A stretch of DNA of 64,000 nt from Megalonaias nervosa (GCA_016617855.1 JAECUM010003637.1:1-64000); one strand, 5' to 3'; shown: positions 43,804 to 55,939, counted from the first letter of the stretch. Numbers and translations: made by a program. The notes: generated by a model not told the origin, from the sequence alone.

Positions 43804-44520
43804 TTAATGCCAACGCCGCCGTCGGAATCCATGAGTTAGAGGTGTCAGGATAACCAAACCGTTTGATGAGAGATATCTTTTTGCTTTTGGTCTAGAGGCT
43901 GTTTTAGATTCTGAACACGTCTTGGCTAATGTTCTATAAAAAGAACCTTCAGTGAGTTCTCCTAATGCATGTTTAAGCGTGTAGGTGGCTGGGATTGTCT
44001 TCTTGACTGTATCTACTATAAGGACTGACTCGGTCCAGTTGGGTGTATATCCTTTTTCAAACAAGACTGTTTGCCTGTTGCTTCTTACGTGGTCAAATAC
44101 CTGAAATATATGTCTAAAAATAAGGCGTCTGTGAGCTCCTGCTTATGGTGACCCTGTGAGGCTTCTGCTGGAGACATTTTAATGCTTCGATGCCATACTT
44201 GATTATACTGGTCAACGATCTCTGGTAAAACATCTAAGTATATGTTGGCGTTATCACTTGTGAATCGTTTCCACATGCGATTGTTTAGAGTTCTGCTAAA
44301 TCTCCACACGACCGAAGCGTTGACCTGATTTTGTGTGCTGTACATGTCGATGTTATATTTTTGAAGCCAGTCTGACACTTCTTTGTTGTAAAATTCGCTT
44401 CTGCGATCGACCTATAATTCTTGGGGTTTGCGTTTACCAACAATGACGTCAAACGCCTCAACGATAGAGCTTTCGTTTTTATTTTTCAGACGAACCACCT
44501 AGGCGTATTTGCTAATGATA
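43804..44520 (-). pseudogene. Polinton integrase of element 2, interrupted
   Basis: Reading on the minus strand from ~44520: ISKYA, a TAG, VVRLKNKNES, then second catalytic Asp region (ELxVDRRSEFYN) at about 44400, then VSDWLQKYNIDMYST, NASVVWRFSRTLNNRMWKRF (usual SVVERFNRTL: the catalytic Glu is replaced by Trp), YLDVLPEIVDQYNQVWHRSI, and after a frame change the C-terminal domain FEKGYTPNWTESVLIVD ... GELTEGSFYRTL. The first Asp and N-terminus are missing because a LINE fragment lies at 44520-45230. Inactive. Confidence 0.82.
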
Positions 44521-45232
44521 CTTGAAATGATCGTTATAGGTTCTGTAATCTCTCATATCGACGAGATCGGCAGACTATATATCGTCTACCATCACAGCAA
44601 TGACTCTGCGACTGTACTTCAGTCATTACATCATAGAAAACTGGAGAACCCATTATTCGCCAATATTCTCCTCAAACATACTAAGCTGAGTACCTCCCAC
44701 AATATAGTATACTGTTGGTTACCCAGCCATATTGGCATTAAAGGTAATGACAAAGCAGACCCCGCTGCTAAAAAGGCCCTATCACTAGAACCATCTGATT
44801 TTAAAATACCGTACTTATTTTAAACCTAGTATCAAAGAATGTTTACGACAGAAATGGCAGGCATCATGGAATGATGCCGTGAATAACAAACTTCATGCCA
44901 TCAAGCCAACCCTAGGAGAATGGATTTCTTCTTACAGAGCCGTCCGTAGGGAGGAAGTAGTCATTGCAAGAATTCGAATTGGTCATACTTATTTAACCCA
45001 CTCCCACATACTAAAAGGAGAAGACCCACCAGAATGCATTTCTTGCAACGAACCATTCACCGTTAAGCACTTTATGTTGGAGTGTTCGACCTCCAACCTA
45101 CGCGTGATCAGTATTACAATGTGCATGACATTAGGGAGCTCTTTGATACAGTGAGCGTGTCTTATATTATAGAATTCCTGAAAGAAGTAAATATTTTTAA
45201 TAAGCTATAGTTTTATGCTATCACCTTCAGCA
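44520..45232 (+). mobile_element. LINE 3' fragment (RNase H domain and zinc tail)
   Basis: An RNase H-type end HNIVYCWLPSHIGIKGNDKA precedes KKALSLEP; a second part has KWQASWNDAVNNKLHAIKP (frame changed) and ARIRIGHTYLTHSHILKGED followed by C-x2-C...H-x4-C (PPECISCNEPFTVKHFMLEC). The order RNase H, then an R-x-R-IGHT/LTH segment and a zinc knuckle is that of I/Jockey-group non-LTR retrotransposons. It interrupts the element 2 integrase. Confidence 0.78.
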
Positions 45233-45242
45233 GTTTTATGTG

Positions 45243-45245
<3 letters not shown>

Positions 45246-45335
<90 letters not shown>
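45246..45335. repeat. (TA)n microsatellite, one interruption
   Basis: Two TA tracts separated by AGTATA, following the LINE 3' end. Confidence 0.97.
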
Positions 45336-45338
<3 letters not shown>

Positions 45339-45510
45339 GTCCCTAAATTTTAATTACCTTTCATCTGTCTTCATTATCATATACCATTTACATTCCCCGT
45401 TGATTGGGAAGCTTGATTTATTTACCACCGTTACCATCTTATCGTTTTACTTTCAACTGTTTGGTTTCGTATCGCTGGTCGATACAAAACCTTTTACCAC
45501 TTTTGAATGA

Positions 45511-46321
45511 TCAAACATATAACCTTTCGTATGGCGTTAAATAGCCTAACAGTGCTGGTGTGCCGTAAAAATTCAATAAACCGAAAAACCAAATGCGACG
45601 TGGAATATGCTCGCGAACAGGTTTCTGGAGTTCTTCGGCGAGCATCTCCGCTTCTAACAACTTTGATAAATCCATTATAGCAACCCCTGATTTCACGCAT
45701 ATGCCCAACATATGTTTAGTTCTTATGATTCCACGTAGCAGAGAGCCGTCCACTCGTTCTCAGAAATGTTTGGGTTTGAGTTTCTTTAAGTCCGTTAGCA
45801 TGATTTGATCACATCCTGCCTCATCGTCTGGATGATCTCTGTAACAAATATCATGTTGCATTGCAATGGCATCCACACCGTTATAAGGCTCGTGACCAGG
45901 CAAAGGTTGATCAAGTTGTTTTTCAGCGGATTCCATGGTGCGATATATTATGTCTTGGCAATGTCCATCCTCCGCGTGGTCTTGGAAGTTCTCCAGTAAG
46001 TGTATGGATATCAATATCACCACTTGTGATTTGACGCTCACCTCAATCTTACACACACAGATTTCGTTCTATCCGAAGGTCTTCACAGTTTAAGTCCAGG
46101 TCGCTGTGTCTGCAACGACAGTGGTACATATCTTACACATTAAGGCGCGCACAGTAAAATCTGTCTACAACTATGCTTCCTGCAACTGATACAATGGCGA
46201 TTTGTTTGGCACCATATGCCTCGCAGAATGACTTGACCAGGACGCGATTATTTTTAGTGACCACCTCTGTGAGGTTTTTACTACTCGTTAGAGTTTTATG
46301 CTTGAGACACCACAAATCCAT
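45511..46321 (-). pseudogene. zinc-ribbon / PLA2 gene of element 2
   Basis: The zinc-ribbon remnant at 46321-46133 (MDLWCLKHKTLTSSKNLTEV, TKNNRVLVKSFCEAYGA) has lost two of four Cys. It is followed by the PLA2 part at about 46000-45760: GHEPYNGVDAIAMQHDICYR with the His-Asp pair, then CDQIMLTDLKKL. A C-terminal stretch DGSLLRGIIRTKHMLGICVK (45753-45690) follows after a frame change. Same domain order as the intact gene of element 1 (20305-20808), but the PLA2 subfamily differs: DAIAMQHDICYRDH versus DQACHVHDVAY. Confidence 0.78.
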
Positions 46322-46559
46322 TATTGGATCGTCGTTGTATTATATTTTACCTATCCACAAAACGACGATGCAACTGTAACAGCGATAATATTGCTGATAT
46401 ATGTGATGTTCCGCTATATGTCTGCTGGATATAAAAAAATACAGTACCATCACCAGGTGTTGTCATTAACATCCTGAAGCTGCAATGAATTATTCACAGT
46501 ACCACGCGTGGAATTATCATTTCTTGCAGCCGTGTTCATGTATTGTATCACTTAATCTA

Positions 46560-46901
46560 TAGGAGATAAACCAAAGGAATCAAAATAATCCACGTCGCAC
46601 CGCTGTGGATCGTTATATACTGCTGCCCAGTGAGTTCCAGATCCCACATAAATAGTTTTGAAGATTCATCACACAGCTCTCGTCGTGGTAGATTTGATCT
46701 GGCAGTTGATCCTTGGAATATACACCAACGCTTAGTGATAACTCTCTCTCTCAGTGTCAAAGTTGGACAACGGAGTTGTCGACAAGGGCGACTGTCTCGC
46801 CAGCGCTGTCCACATCGCTGCAGTAGCAAATGTCTTTTTTTTCTACCATGTCTGACAGCTGCCCATGCGGGAGATACCTCTCCGGGAAATGCCTTTTCCA
46901 A
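46560..46901 (-). pseudogene. unassigned element 2 coding remnant
   Basis: Open on the minus strand with LEKAFPGEVSPAWAAV-like start and a C-terminal end LFMWDLELTGQQYITIHSG followed by ATWIILIPLVY. It looks like protein sequence (beta-rich end) and sits between the minor capsid-like and PLA2 genes, so a structural role is possible, but I cannot name the family. Confidence 0.35.
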
Positions 46902-47258
46902 GGGTAGTTCCAGGAAGCTAAAATCCTATCGAACCCATTACTTTACTTATAATTCATGGAAGAAGGGTCCCAGTGAGACCAGCTAACAACTATCCAATAA
47001 ACCCTCCCTGTTTTGAAAGCTGGGGCACAGACAATTTGAGAACAAGTCCTTGTAAGCAGCAGCATATTTCGTCACAGAGGTTGCCTATCTATGAGCCAGC
47101 ATGGGCTTATCAGGTCCTGCTAATGGTGTCGAGCCAAGTTTTAATGGATATCGGTCTCTAATGCTTAGCCGCCGAAGCAATATTGTTTTTGCTGCTGCGG
47201 CGACAGATTTAATCCTACTGGTACGTACGACATTGTTTTGCTATTACTTCAGATGATA

Positions 47259-47630
47259 TTATTCTTTACGTCTCCTGATACCATGACCACGGCTGGCATA
47301 TCCATGGCTGGAATATCCAAGCTGATGAGGTAACAATAGCACGTTTTTGACGGCGAGAAACACTGTTTCTGGCAACTCCATTGCCCAAGACGGCTTTTTG
47401 TGTTGCTCCAGTGACAGCACCAGTAGCTTCAGCAGACCAATTGGAAGCAAACCTAACCTTAATAATTCAGGTGCCAATGTTTCGAGGAATGGAACTATAG
47501 CGCTGGCAATAGAACCTCCTTTTCGTCCAGTCTTTAAGTCTTTCGACTGCGTTGTGATCAACTTTGATGCATTGTTGTATAAAAGTGGTTTACACAATTT
47601 ACACAACTGAAGATGTCTTGCAATTTTCAC
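47259..47630 (-). CDS. minor capsid / core-like protein of element 2
   Basis: 123 codons open. Begins MKIARHLQLCKLCKPLLYNN, has GRKGGSIASAIVPFLETLAP and a hydrophobic LLRLGLLPIGLLKLLVLSL, and ends in GYASRGHGIRRRKE. A glycine-rich hydrophobic helix plus an Arg-rich end is typical of small Polinton minor capsid proteins. The counterpart in element 1 is 9374-9838. The frame is open but may have hidden indels; its upstream neighbour is the capsid gene. Confidence 0.5.
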   Translation of the reverse strand: MKIARHLQLCKLCKPLLYNNASKLITTQSKDLKTGRKGGSIASAIVPFLETLAPELLRLGLLPIGLLKLLVLSLEQHKKPSWAMELPETVFLAVKNVLLLPHQLGYSSHGYASRGHGIRRRKE

Positions 47631-47659
47631 AATGGATCGTTCTTAAACGACAACATTCA

Positions 47660-48850
47660 TTTTTTCGTTAAGCACATCCAGCGTCATGATTCATAGAATG
47701 TCACTAACGCGTAACCTATTCCCCACCAGGATCACCAATGGCCCACCTGATTCCAATATTGGCTGGAGAATCTTTGAGACGCTCTGAATGTTTAGACACA
47801 TCGAAATGCAAAATGGGATACAACGCGGCAAATTCATCCAGCAACACTTGCGTGCCAGTATCTGCATTTTGCTATTTTTTCATGGAATCCATGAGCATCA
47901 GGAACACCCGTGAATAATTTCTTGTAGCTGCAGAAAAATTACACTCCAGTTTTCGTTCTGGATACTGTCTGGAATTGATACAAACATGAATATGAGATAA
48001 ACTTAAATTGTCGAAATTATTTCCAAGCTCGTTTTCACGCCATCCTGAGCCGTCCTGATAACTGAAAGGCTATAATGACATGCATGGGAAGTTCTCTACC
48101 TGGAGTCGTAGCGGCTCTCCACAACGTGATATGCTGCGTCGGAGCAAATTGTTGCATTTAAATTCGGTTTTGCTCAAAGGAAACTTTTGGGATCAATCGA
48201 GCCAGGGTAGCTTCTAATTCGATCATGTCAGCAGCCAAGGGTGTGCTTTTAGACATCCACAACGCGAGGCACCTTATGGTAACCTGACTATCTGCTTGAG
48301 TTCCAGCCTCACCTGCTCTGTACGGAGCTGGGGAATCTAGTTTTAAATTTAATGTATGTTTAACACCTCCGAAGACCATACGAATATCGCCACATATTCC
48401 AAAAATGCTGCCCAGAGGAAGCATCATACAAATTTCTCGACTGGAATTAGTAAGATCTCTTCGTATTGCAAATTCCAAATTGTAATTAGAGTTTTTAGCA
48501 AAAGCAAAATTGGTCCTGAAATTACCTCCATGTAGCTCTGCATTATTTGCTACAGCTGCTGCATTTCTGCATTAGCAGCAAATACAGCAACTGTGGCAGT
48601 ACCTGTACTGGTATCTTTAAACCACCACATGTTGGTCGCACACGATCGCATGGAATCATCGCCGAACATGATCAAATTCCGGATCGTGCTGGGTTGTGGT
48701 ACATAGCCATTTATTTCTTCCACCGTGATAAAAATCGCCCTGTCCACATCGAGGTACAGTGATAAAATCACACCATCCTACAGCTCCGGACAATACCGTT
48801 ACGAGCAACACGGCTGCTAAAAACAGAGTTTTCCACCGCTGCTATCTCAC
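47660..48850 (-). pseudogene. major capsid protein of element 2, multiply broken
   Basis: Pieces in order on the minus strand: YVPQPSTIRNLIMFGDDSM and CATNMWWFKDT (48771-48550), AIRRDLTNSSREICMMLPLG and SIFGICGDIRMVFGGVKHTL with ALWMSKSTPLAADMIELEA (48478-48158), and HVIIAFQLSGR then LHFDVSKHSERLKDS (about 48090-47750, frame changes). This order, with REICMMLPLGSIFGxCxDxRxxxxGxKHTL, is that of the Polinton double jelly-roll capsid protein. Many stops and at least three frame changes; inactive. It covers the C-terminal half that is missing in element 1. Confidence 0.78.
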
Positions 48851-48864
48851 CATAATCTTTTTAA

Positions 48865-49224
48865 TCCATAACCTGTCGTTGTGTTACCAATAGCAGAAAC
48901 TGCGGCAGGAGCTGTAGTCAGTGCGTTTACCTTCTTTTCAAAATCCTGTAAAATCTTTTTCGACTCCGCAGTGAGAACAGCTACAGTTTTCTAAAGAGTC
49001 TGTTTTGTCTCTAGCGACACATTGTCAGTCACTTCGGGTACTGACGTTGGCAGTGTCACCGGCATGATTTTACTGGTACTATTTTGAATTACTACAGATC
49101 CTGCAGCAGAGACTGCCCCGGTGGCTCCAGCTTCTGTGGTTTTGAGAGCAATTGGTGTGGCTTTAGATGTAATACCAGGCAATGCAAATCGAATCAATGA
49201 ATAACAAGGTGAATAAAAACCCAC
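48865..49224 (-). pseudogene. core / vertex-type small protein of element 2
   Basis: SLIRFALPGITSKATPIALK and TTEAGATGAVSAAG, a stop at about 48991, then ALTTAPAAVSAIGN and TTTGYGLKRLW near 48870. Low-complexity Ala/Thr-rich with a C-terminal GYGLKR typical of Polinton core proteins. Assigned by context; weak. Confidence 0.35.
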
Positions 49225-49319
49225 CCATGATTTTACGTCGAGCAGTGCGTGATGGCTTCATGTTTTATACCTTTAACATCTGCTGGTTTCTTTTTTGTGT
49301 GTGTCCACTCTATCTTTCC

Positions 49320-49840
49320 CGCCGTTATGCTGATCTGGCTTCGGGCAGTATCACTGCCAGGCTCACCTTCACGTCTTCTTCCGTTATGCTGAATTTTTTC
49401 TTAACGTGCAGACAATATGTGATTCTTTCATTTGTGTTGTAGACGCTGTCTCCGGACTGATCAGCAAGCCACATGGTAATTTCAGAAATTGCATACGTGT
49501 TCACGATGCGATAATAAATGAAAGAATTTGAATGAGAGGTCACGGTGGTATGTTTATCGCTGTAGAATAAATGACGTTGGAAGCAGAACCGATGGATTAT
49601 AATGACCCTTGTGCGATCGAGCAGTTAATGAGTAAACTGTTCACGTCGGTGATATTGACAGGTAAATCTCACTCGTACCCGTCTTTGCCCGATAATACCT
49701 TGCCAGCGCTAAAACCCAGCACAGATGGAGTCGAGTTAGGAATATCAAATCGCACACGATATCCGCCTGATAATGTGATTCTGGTGCAAAGCGTAGAATA
49801 ATTAGGTTCGATTTTGTTACAGGTAGCACTATGTCCATTA
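49320..49840 (-). pseudogene. unassigned element 2 structural-type remnant
   Basis: Two open pieces on the minus strand: SNLIILRFAPESHYQADIVC (49838-49641) and NSFIYYRIVNTYAISEITMW with SITEEDVKVSLAVILPEARS (49543-49325). Located between the coiled-coil gene and the core-type protein. I do not recognise a family; a vertex protein is possible by position. Confidence 0.3.
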
Positions 49841-49919
49841 GCGGTAATCAGTCGTGAAATTTGGCTATATCAAAAAATGTTATATCCGTTGTTTATATTA
49901 GTTCTGGACAGCTAGGCTG

Positions 49920-50625
49920 TCTATATCTGATCTCGTATTTCATAAGGTAATATGACGCCAGAGAAACTGTGCAACTTAGTTGCCCGTGTAAGCGTTGACG
50001 TTTTCGGCACTGCGGGTGTGATCGACGTTGTCATGGGAAACATCGTTTCCTGAGGTGGTAGTGCTGGTTTTCTGCGGCTTGAGGTTTTGATACTGAAAGC
50101 GCTGCGCGTATCCTGATGCTGTACTTGTGAGATCAGGATAGATTTTAATGAGATCATGAAATCGACGCAGAGTGTGAATCTCCTGAGCTAAAAATTATTT
50201 TTCCTCGAATGCTTCCTTTTCTTTTTTGCTCTTTCTCTAGATGCGTTGTAATAGGTTGCCGTTCGTTTTGAATTACTTTCTGTTTCTTTAGCTTGATATA
50301 GTTTGCTGACTTGGGTCAGTGTGTCCAATGCAGTTTTTCTCTTTCCTTTAGTTGCTCCTCGAGATCCGTCACTTTTTCCATGGGCCTGACTTCCCAGTAG
50401 TACCGATTTCCTGCTATTGGGCCAATGTCTCAGTGACAGGCTTCAACAGTTCCTGAGCGACATGACGCTGAAATACCTGCAGACCCACTTTATCCTCCTT
50501 CACCTTTGGACGTAACGCTGCCCGCTGTTCCACCGATTTTCTTAGCACAACCTCACACTGATGTTTACTGGTGATTTTTTCAAAGGATATGTTGTTATAC
50601 CGACGATAGTAGATGAAACACATCA
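49920..50625 (-). pseudogene. coiled-coil virion-type gene, relative of 8090-9340
   Basis: The N-terminal part has KSVEQRAALRPKVKEDKVGL and VFQRHVAQELLKPVTETLAQ (50560-50414). This matches in layout the element 1 protein start (QSRQESQVEF ... KLFKPIVEPTKKI). A Lys/Glu-rich coiled stretch and a C-terminal FHDLIKIYPDLTSTASGYAQ (about 50165-50100) follow after frame changes. Function unknown in both elements. Confidence 0.45.
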
Positions 50626-50633
50626 GACGGACG

Positions 50634-51258
50634 TGGGATCATAAAATTCATCAAAACCTTTTTGATATTTCTCAGGTATACTTTCTGCATCGCGACGAAA
50701 TTTCATGAAATCGTGTTTACTCCCAAAGTTCGCGGCTGTGTAACACTCTGAAATTTTTGGCTGTGATTTCGAGTGCGAACCCCTCCACATCTGTTATCTA
50801 ATCCCGAAAACAGCACAAAACAGCCCGTGTTTTGCCTGATGTATTTGGGAACATCGTAATAAGACTGCGTTAAGTAAATACTGTTACAATGCTTGTTTCG
50901 CGACAATGAAAAATATTTACAAATTTTGGTCATATTGTCTCGATCAATTTTAATATCGTCAAACACAATAATTCTTTACGTGTCCGAATCCGAATCTAGT
51001 TCCTCCACATGCTCAATCCGTCAGGCTCAACAACAGTGAAAATGCTGCCCAGTCGATCACTGTTGCAGTCCTGACAGACTGTTGGAATATCTGTGCTGAC
51101 ACTTTTTTTCAGAGACTCACTAATCTCGGAAAGTGTTCTGTATTTTCCTGGTGAAGATTGAGCGTGTACATGATTACGCGGTCATAATGAAGTATGTTGT
51201 TCATCAATATGTTCATCGGCAGATACGTTTTACTGCAGCCTGCACGGCCATCGATCAT
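50634..51258 (-). pseudogene. packaging ATPase of element 2
   Basis: Walker A region MIDGRAGCSKTYLPMNIL starts at 51258 (usual GxxGSGKT, here GRAGCSKT). Walker B region MFDDIKIDRDNMTKICKYFS starts at 50966 and is followed by CNSIYLTQSYYDVPKYIRQN and CFVLFSGLDN. The C-terminal FRRDAESIPEKYQKGFDEFY lies at about 50700-50640. At least two frame changes. Same family as the intact ATPase at 20821-21420. Confidence 0.8.
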
Positions 51259-51349
51259 CTAATGAAAATTAGGCAGCAATAAATGATGTTGATGTGTTTT
51301 TGTTGTCTTCGTCCTGCTATCGAAATAAATTATATTAATTTTTATATTA

Positions 51350-52350
51350 ACTATGTCCTACACTTCGTTTGGAAATCTGATCGGATCCGGCTCAGGCTCG
51401 ATGTGGGCAGTATAAAGCCGTGCAGGAGGAACTGGATAAGAAACTCAATCGCACCGGAGACTCCATACAGGGAAACTAGAATATGAGTGGCAACAGCATC
51501 ACCAATTTGAAAGATATTCCTTATCCTCCACTAGATGACATTGCCGCACGCTGGTCTCATGTGCATCAGTTAGCTCAAACGAAATTATTCCCGTCCGTCG
51601 GAACAATTACTGGAAATCTCAACATGGATGGAAATAGTTTTTACGGACTTCCCTTGGCTGTTGCTGGATCTTCTCAGTTCGTGACGGCAGTAGATCTCGA
51701 GGTGGCACTGGCTAGAAAATATGATCAAACAGGTGGATCAGTCTCCGGAAATGTGCACGTAGTTGAAACGTTCTCCGTGGCGTCACGAGCGATATGGTGA
51801 TGGCGTCGCAGCTCTCCGGAACCACTACATAGAATATAAGGCGTGTGGGAGTCAGTAGTGTTCTAAATATCAGATCCAGCATGACCTATTACTTTGGAAC
51901 AGGAGGTAGGTGGTGTCTGAAATTCGTCAGAGTAGCCAGTGGAAATTGCAAGCCTGTCATTATTCAGTCTGTGGAAGGATTTCGCGTGAACAATGCCTCA
52001 AATACCAGGCTCGGTATTGAAATAGCTTTGTACAGAACAATGTCAGTAAACAGACAACTTATACGGACTTCCCACTACATGGCCCATCACCGATAACACT
52101 CAAGCCATTTAGTATTTACAAACTCGTATGGAAAAACGAAATTATCTAACAGTGGAGGAACACTCACGAGAACTCTCACCGCTGCGGCAGGAGCTCAGTT
52201 GATGGTGACGGATTATCCATCCGTAGCAAAAATAATGAGGTAGCCAGGAAAATGTATGTGGACACGCGCCGAGTCAGAAACACTACTTAACATATTCCAC
52301 CGCTCACCGGATATACAGGAGACCAATGTGGCGTGATTGCATCAGCGTCG
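51350..52350 (+). pseudogene. tail-fibre-like gene of element 2
   Basis: Begins near ATGTCCTACACTTCGTTTGG (51352), followed by a Gly/Ser stretch and two shaft repeats: MSGNSITNLKDIPYPPLDD from 51483, and VGTITGNLNMDGNSFYGLP about 40 residues later, each with an AxxWxxV/AVDLEVALARK-like helix after it. A stop lies at 51478, just before the first repeat. A third segment shows MYVDTRRVRN near 52252 and PPLTGYTGDQCGVIASASS near 52300, a start seen in carbohydrate-binding (discoidin-like) tails of Polinton fibres; this last part is weak. Same repeat type as the element 1 fibre (10326-11426). Confidence 0.65.
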
Positions 52351-52899
52351 TCTGGATATTCGTTTGCCTTTAAAGCATTTTTATGTTTTTGATCGTTACG
52401 TTGAACCCACGTCCACGAGAAACGAATGAGCAACAGCAGGAGTCACTTCTACCTTTTTGGTTACAAATAGAATTACCCATCATTGTCGGGCTCTCAGAAT
52501 TTCCGGTGTGCGGACGCAATTCTAGATCAGAGAGCGTTCTTACCTGGATATTATAAGGTATCGAGCCAAATACGACAGCATACTTGCTTTGCAATAGAAT
52601 TGCAGCTATAGGTGCAACCACTGGAATTTTACATCATCGTGTCCAGCACGAACACCAAATATTCCACGTTTAAATTTACTGTGCTCACCGCAGAATTTCC
52701 TAATCTTGGTCTCAGTTATTTCCAGACTTTTGCTCTGGACAACCTTATCTAAGGTTGCTTACGACCTCGTAGTTATGAAAAAACCTTAAACGTCAGGTAT
52801 AACCATGGTTGAAGTCGTCCGAATCGCCATTGAGCTTTACCAGTTGCTATTTGATGTTACTTGCCGTCAGTATGCTACCTATGCTGAAAACGCCATCAC

Positions 52900-53226
52900 G
52901 TGCTCAAACAGACTAGGAATAACAGCAACGTGAGAAACCTGTCCAAGTCGTCCATAGCAAATGGTTACAAACTATGGAAGCAGGAAGCAGTGAAATTGTC
53001 TCATCTTTCTGTTGGAAGCATGCTCAGAGACGCCATCGATAAGTATTTTATTGTGTTTAAATTTTGCAATGACAGGGAATCAGAATGCCTGCTTATAGAC
53101 ATTGATGGGCTCATTCACACGATTCTCCAGGAACTGCATCCGACTATCGTGGACGCCATCGTGAAATACGGTCACATTAAAAGTCGTAAATTTGCAGAGA
53201 AGAGGGCGATGACGATCATAACATAG
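52900..53226 (+). pseudogene. unassigned element 2 remnant, 108 codons open
   Basis: Contains YKLWKQEAVKLSHLSVGSML, KYFIVFKFCNDRESECLLID and AIVKYGHIKSRKFAEKRAM. Helical and charged. No family recognised. Confidence 0.3.
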
Positions 53227-53434
53227 ACCACTGCTGCACGTAAGTCTAAACATGCCAACTCTGGATATCATCAGTTAGATTAACAAAATAAATAAAAAAA
53301 AGTTTCTAAAGACTATTTCAGTAATTCACTTGAAGCAGATCCAATGATAAAGAAAAGCATCACAGATAGAAAATTAAAAATTGTTGGGTACGAAGCTATT
53401 ATTTAGATTAATGAAACACGTTCTAAAGAAATAC

Positions 53435-53730
53435 TCGAGTATGGAAGGTAAATCTCAACGTAGAAAGAATCGCCCTGATGTTTTATACTCTTTGCAGATA
53501 ACACAATAAACTCGATGTTGATCCACGACATGTGACTGCAGCGTATCTCTGATTGGAGGCCATTAATTTGCAGGCTACTCCAAGTATGCTTGAACATCTT
53601 GCTAAGCTCAATCAGAACGCAGGAACAAACATAGGGTCAAGTTTTCCAACGCTTTATCAGGTGAACGAGTGCTTGGACGCTAAGGTGGTTGAGCAATGAG
53701 GTGTCTCACATACTCATGAACGCGACACGG
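53435..53730 (+). pseudogene. unassigned element 2 remnant
   Basis: Across frame changes I read RRKNRPDVLYSLQ, RHVTAAYL-type spacing, then QATPSMLEHLAKLNQNAGTN (about 53570-53630). Short helical proteins with such words occur in Polintons, but the function is unknown to me. Confidence 0.3.
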
Positions 53731-53819
53731 CTTGCCTGATCACATCGTGATAATTTTTCTGAGGATGCAGATCATGTTGCTGAAACGCCACCAGCTTAAA
53801 AGGCACATATGCTACAATG

Positions 53820-53842
53820 ATTTTTTTTATTTTTTTTTTTTC
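53820..53842. repeat. T-rich tract
   Basis: Almost uninterrupted T run. Confidence 0.9.
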
Positions 53843-54144
53843 AGGATAGATCAGGTCGATCTCAAAATAACAGGAAAGGGACAGCAGTTTCACCAGAGTT
53901 GTCGTTTCATATTGCACTAGTCAGCATCTTCGTAGTTTTCGCGGGAGTCGTCGCTGTCTAAAACGTGGCGTCTGGGTATAACGGCTAAAGTCGCGGTGAT
54001 GAAATGTTTTGTCATACCACGGTGCGAAATTCAGCTGGCCATAGGAGCGTTTACAAAATACTGCAGACCCTTAGTCGCGATCGAGATACGGCCAGACCGG
54101 ATAACACATATGGACATTACTACTCAGGCATAACTCCAACATTG

Positions 54145-54365
54145 TTGTTGTTATAGGGTTTAAAGGCCATTTTTCATCACAAAATAGGCTATACATGCCG
54201 GCCAGTATAAATGGTGGAGGAAGAGCCCATTAAAAACCCCGAAAAGAACAACCGACCCACGAGACCACCGGCCTGAGACTCGAACCCATGCAGACAGAGG
54301 TGAGATGGCAGCGATCAGTAACGGTGAGAGCTTTAGACAACTCGGCCACTCGGGGTCCCCACTCC
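54145..54365 (-). mobile_element. SINE copy (tRNA-Leu/Ser-like head, GTT-tail family)
   Basis: On the minus strand the head starts near 54365 with GAGTGGCCGAGTTGTCTAAA (A box) and has a GGGTTCGAGTCTC B box near 54290, then TATACTGGCC, GTATAGCCTATTTTG, AAAAATGGCC and an (AAC)n tail at 54145. No clear target-site duplication. Confidence 0.82.
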
Positions 54366-55650
54366 CATGTCCCACGCTTCAACTCGAACAGCACAATCTG
54401 GAGATCCGCCACCATGTATCCATCTGGGGAATAACTAAATCTGGAATGGCATCATCGATACAGATGTGGCTTCCCACGATGTAACCTCACAGCAGCTTTT
54501 CCGTATTGAGCTCTAACACAGGCTCAAATATGAATCCCAACAGACAGGGTAACGTTGTTTCCCGCAACAACTTTTTCTTGTTTTGTGCAACACAGTCGAA
54601 GAAGCTAATTCTTTTAGTCACAACCGAATCGATATCGCCAAACAGACAACATTCGAAAACGCAGCGAGCTAGGATCCACCCAACGTGATCTCAATGAGCT
54701 GATACCATCCCAGAGGCTTTTGTTTGACTTTGTACCGGGCAATAAAATCGTTCAGTTTCTTTCTGATGCAACTCTTTCTCGTCCATGTTGCATATTTTAA
54801 TAGTCATTCGTTAGTATATAAAAATGTCTTGAAACCGCAATGTGGACAACCACAGCTCTGGCAGCCACAGCGAAGACAGCAGCCACGACAATCACGAGAA
54901 TGTCTTGCAGATCCCAGATATCCTCGACGAAGCCATTGCGACCGTGGTCAGAAATAATGCTCATGTAGCCTTAACACTCGCCCCGACGAGAGCTATAGGA
55001 GTAGAAGGAAGACAACTTTTACTGACAAAGGAGCAGCGAAGACAGTTATCAGGGCGTGACGTCATTAGAGTCATCTGCCACGAGGACCTTATTGGGAAAC
55101 ATTGTGCAAGATACATGGGAACAGAATACTTTGAAAAAACCTCCTAAAATTATCACAGTCTTACAACATAGAAAGACATGGGCGACTGTGTTTCTGGCCA
55201 CATTCTGGCTTACAACGAGGTCGATCATGGACGATATCTTACTTTTGTCAACATTGAAACTCGTAAAATCTAAATCAAGCCATCGTGAACTATATCATCT
55301 TCATACTGACATCACTGTAACACCTACACTCACCAAAGTGGTTCGTATATGAACAGATCTTGTACTGCTTACAACGGCGCAGCAGAAAAGAATCTACGAC
55401 CGTGGTATGATCAACATCGTCTACGATAAACATCTGCTGATGAAGCTTAGCATTTCCTGCATGATGAGAGAAGAACTCATTAATCTCATACACAGTGTAT
55501 CCAGTATGAGGGTGAACCCACCCCGCTTTAAGACGTCCGTGTGTGTTGTAGTTGTAGTTGTAGTTTGTTTGGTATTTTTATTCTCCCCAGACAGTAGCCT
55601 TGTGGTCACCTTTGCTGTCAGCCACTTTGTGGTTGACAGGGGTGACTGTT
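54365..55650. other. element 2 sequence without a named gene
   Basis: The plus strand has an open stretch at 54842-55147 (NVLQIPDILDEAIATVVRNN, KEQRRQLSGRDVIRVICHED), which looks like protein but is not recognised. The rest carries many stops. I could not find the adenain-type protease usually present in Polintons. Confidence 0.35.
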
Positions 55651-55659
55651 TCGCCAGAG

Positions 55660-55693
<34 letters not shown>

Positions 55694-55939
55694 AGGGTTT
55701 AACGCCATTTTTCAGCACAAGATAGGCTATACATTGCCACCAGTATAAATGGTGGAGGAAGAACCCGGGAAAACCCCGGAAAGAACACGACCCAGGAGAA
55801 GCTACCAGCAGGTTTTCTCACCTACCCACTTTGGCCGAACCCGAGACTTGAACCCACGGAGACAGAGGTCAGATGGCAATGATCGTAACAGCGAGTGCTT
55901 TAGACCACTCGGCCACTCGGGGCCCCTCGCCAGAGTTGT
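55651..55939 (-). mobile_element. SINE copy with perfect 13-bp target-site duplication
   Basis: Same family as at 54145 and 41571. Minus-strand head near 55926 (GGGGCCCCGAGTGGCCGAGT, B box GGGTTCAAGTCTCGG), then GTATAGCCTATCTTGTGC, TGAAAAATGGCGTTAAACCC and a 27-bp (AAC)n tail. The flanks are perfect copies of TCGCCAGAGTTGT (55651-55663 and 55927-55939). Confidence 0.92.

Noticed and set aside
55421..55708. Thr-rich ORF on the minus strand
   Set aside because: Mostly the (AAC)n tail of the SINE and its simple-sequence neighbour.
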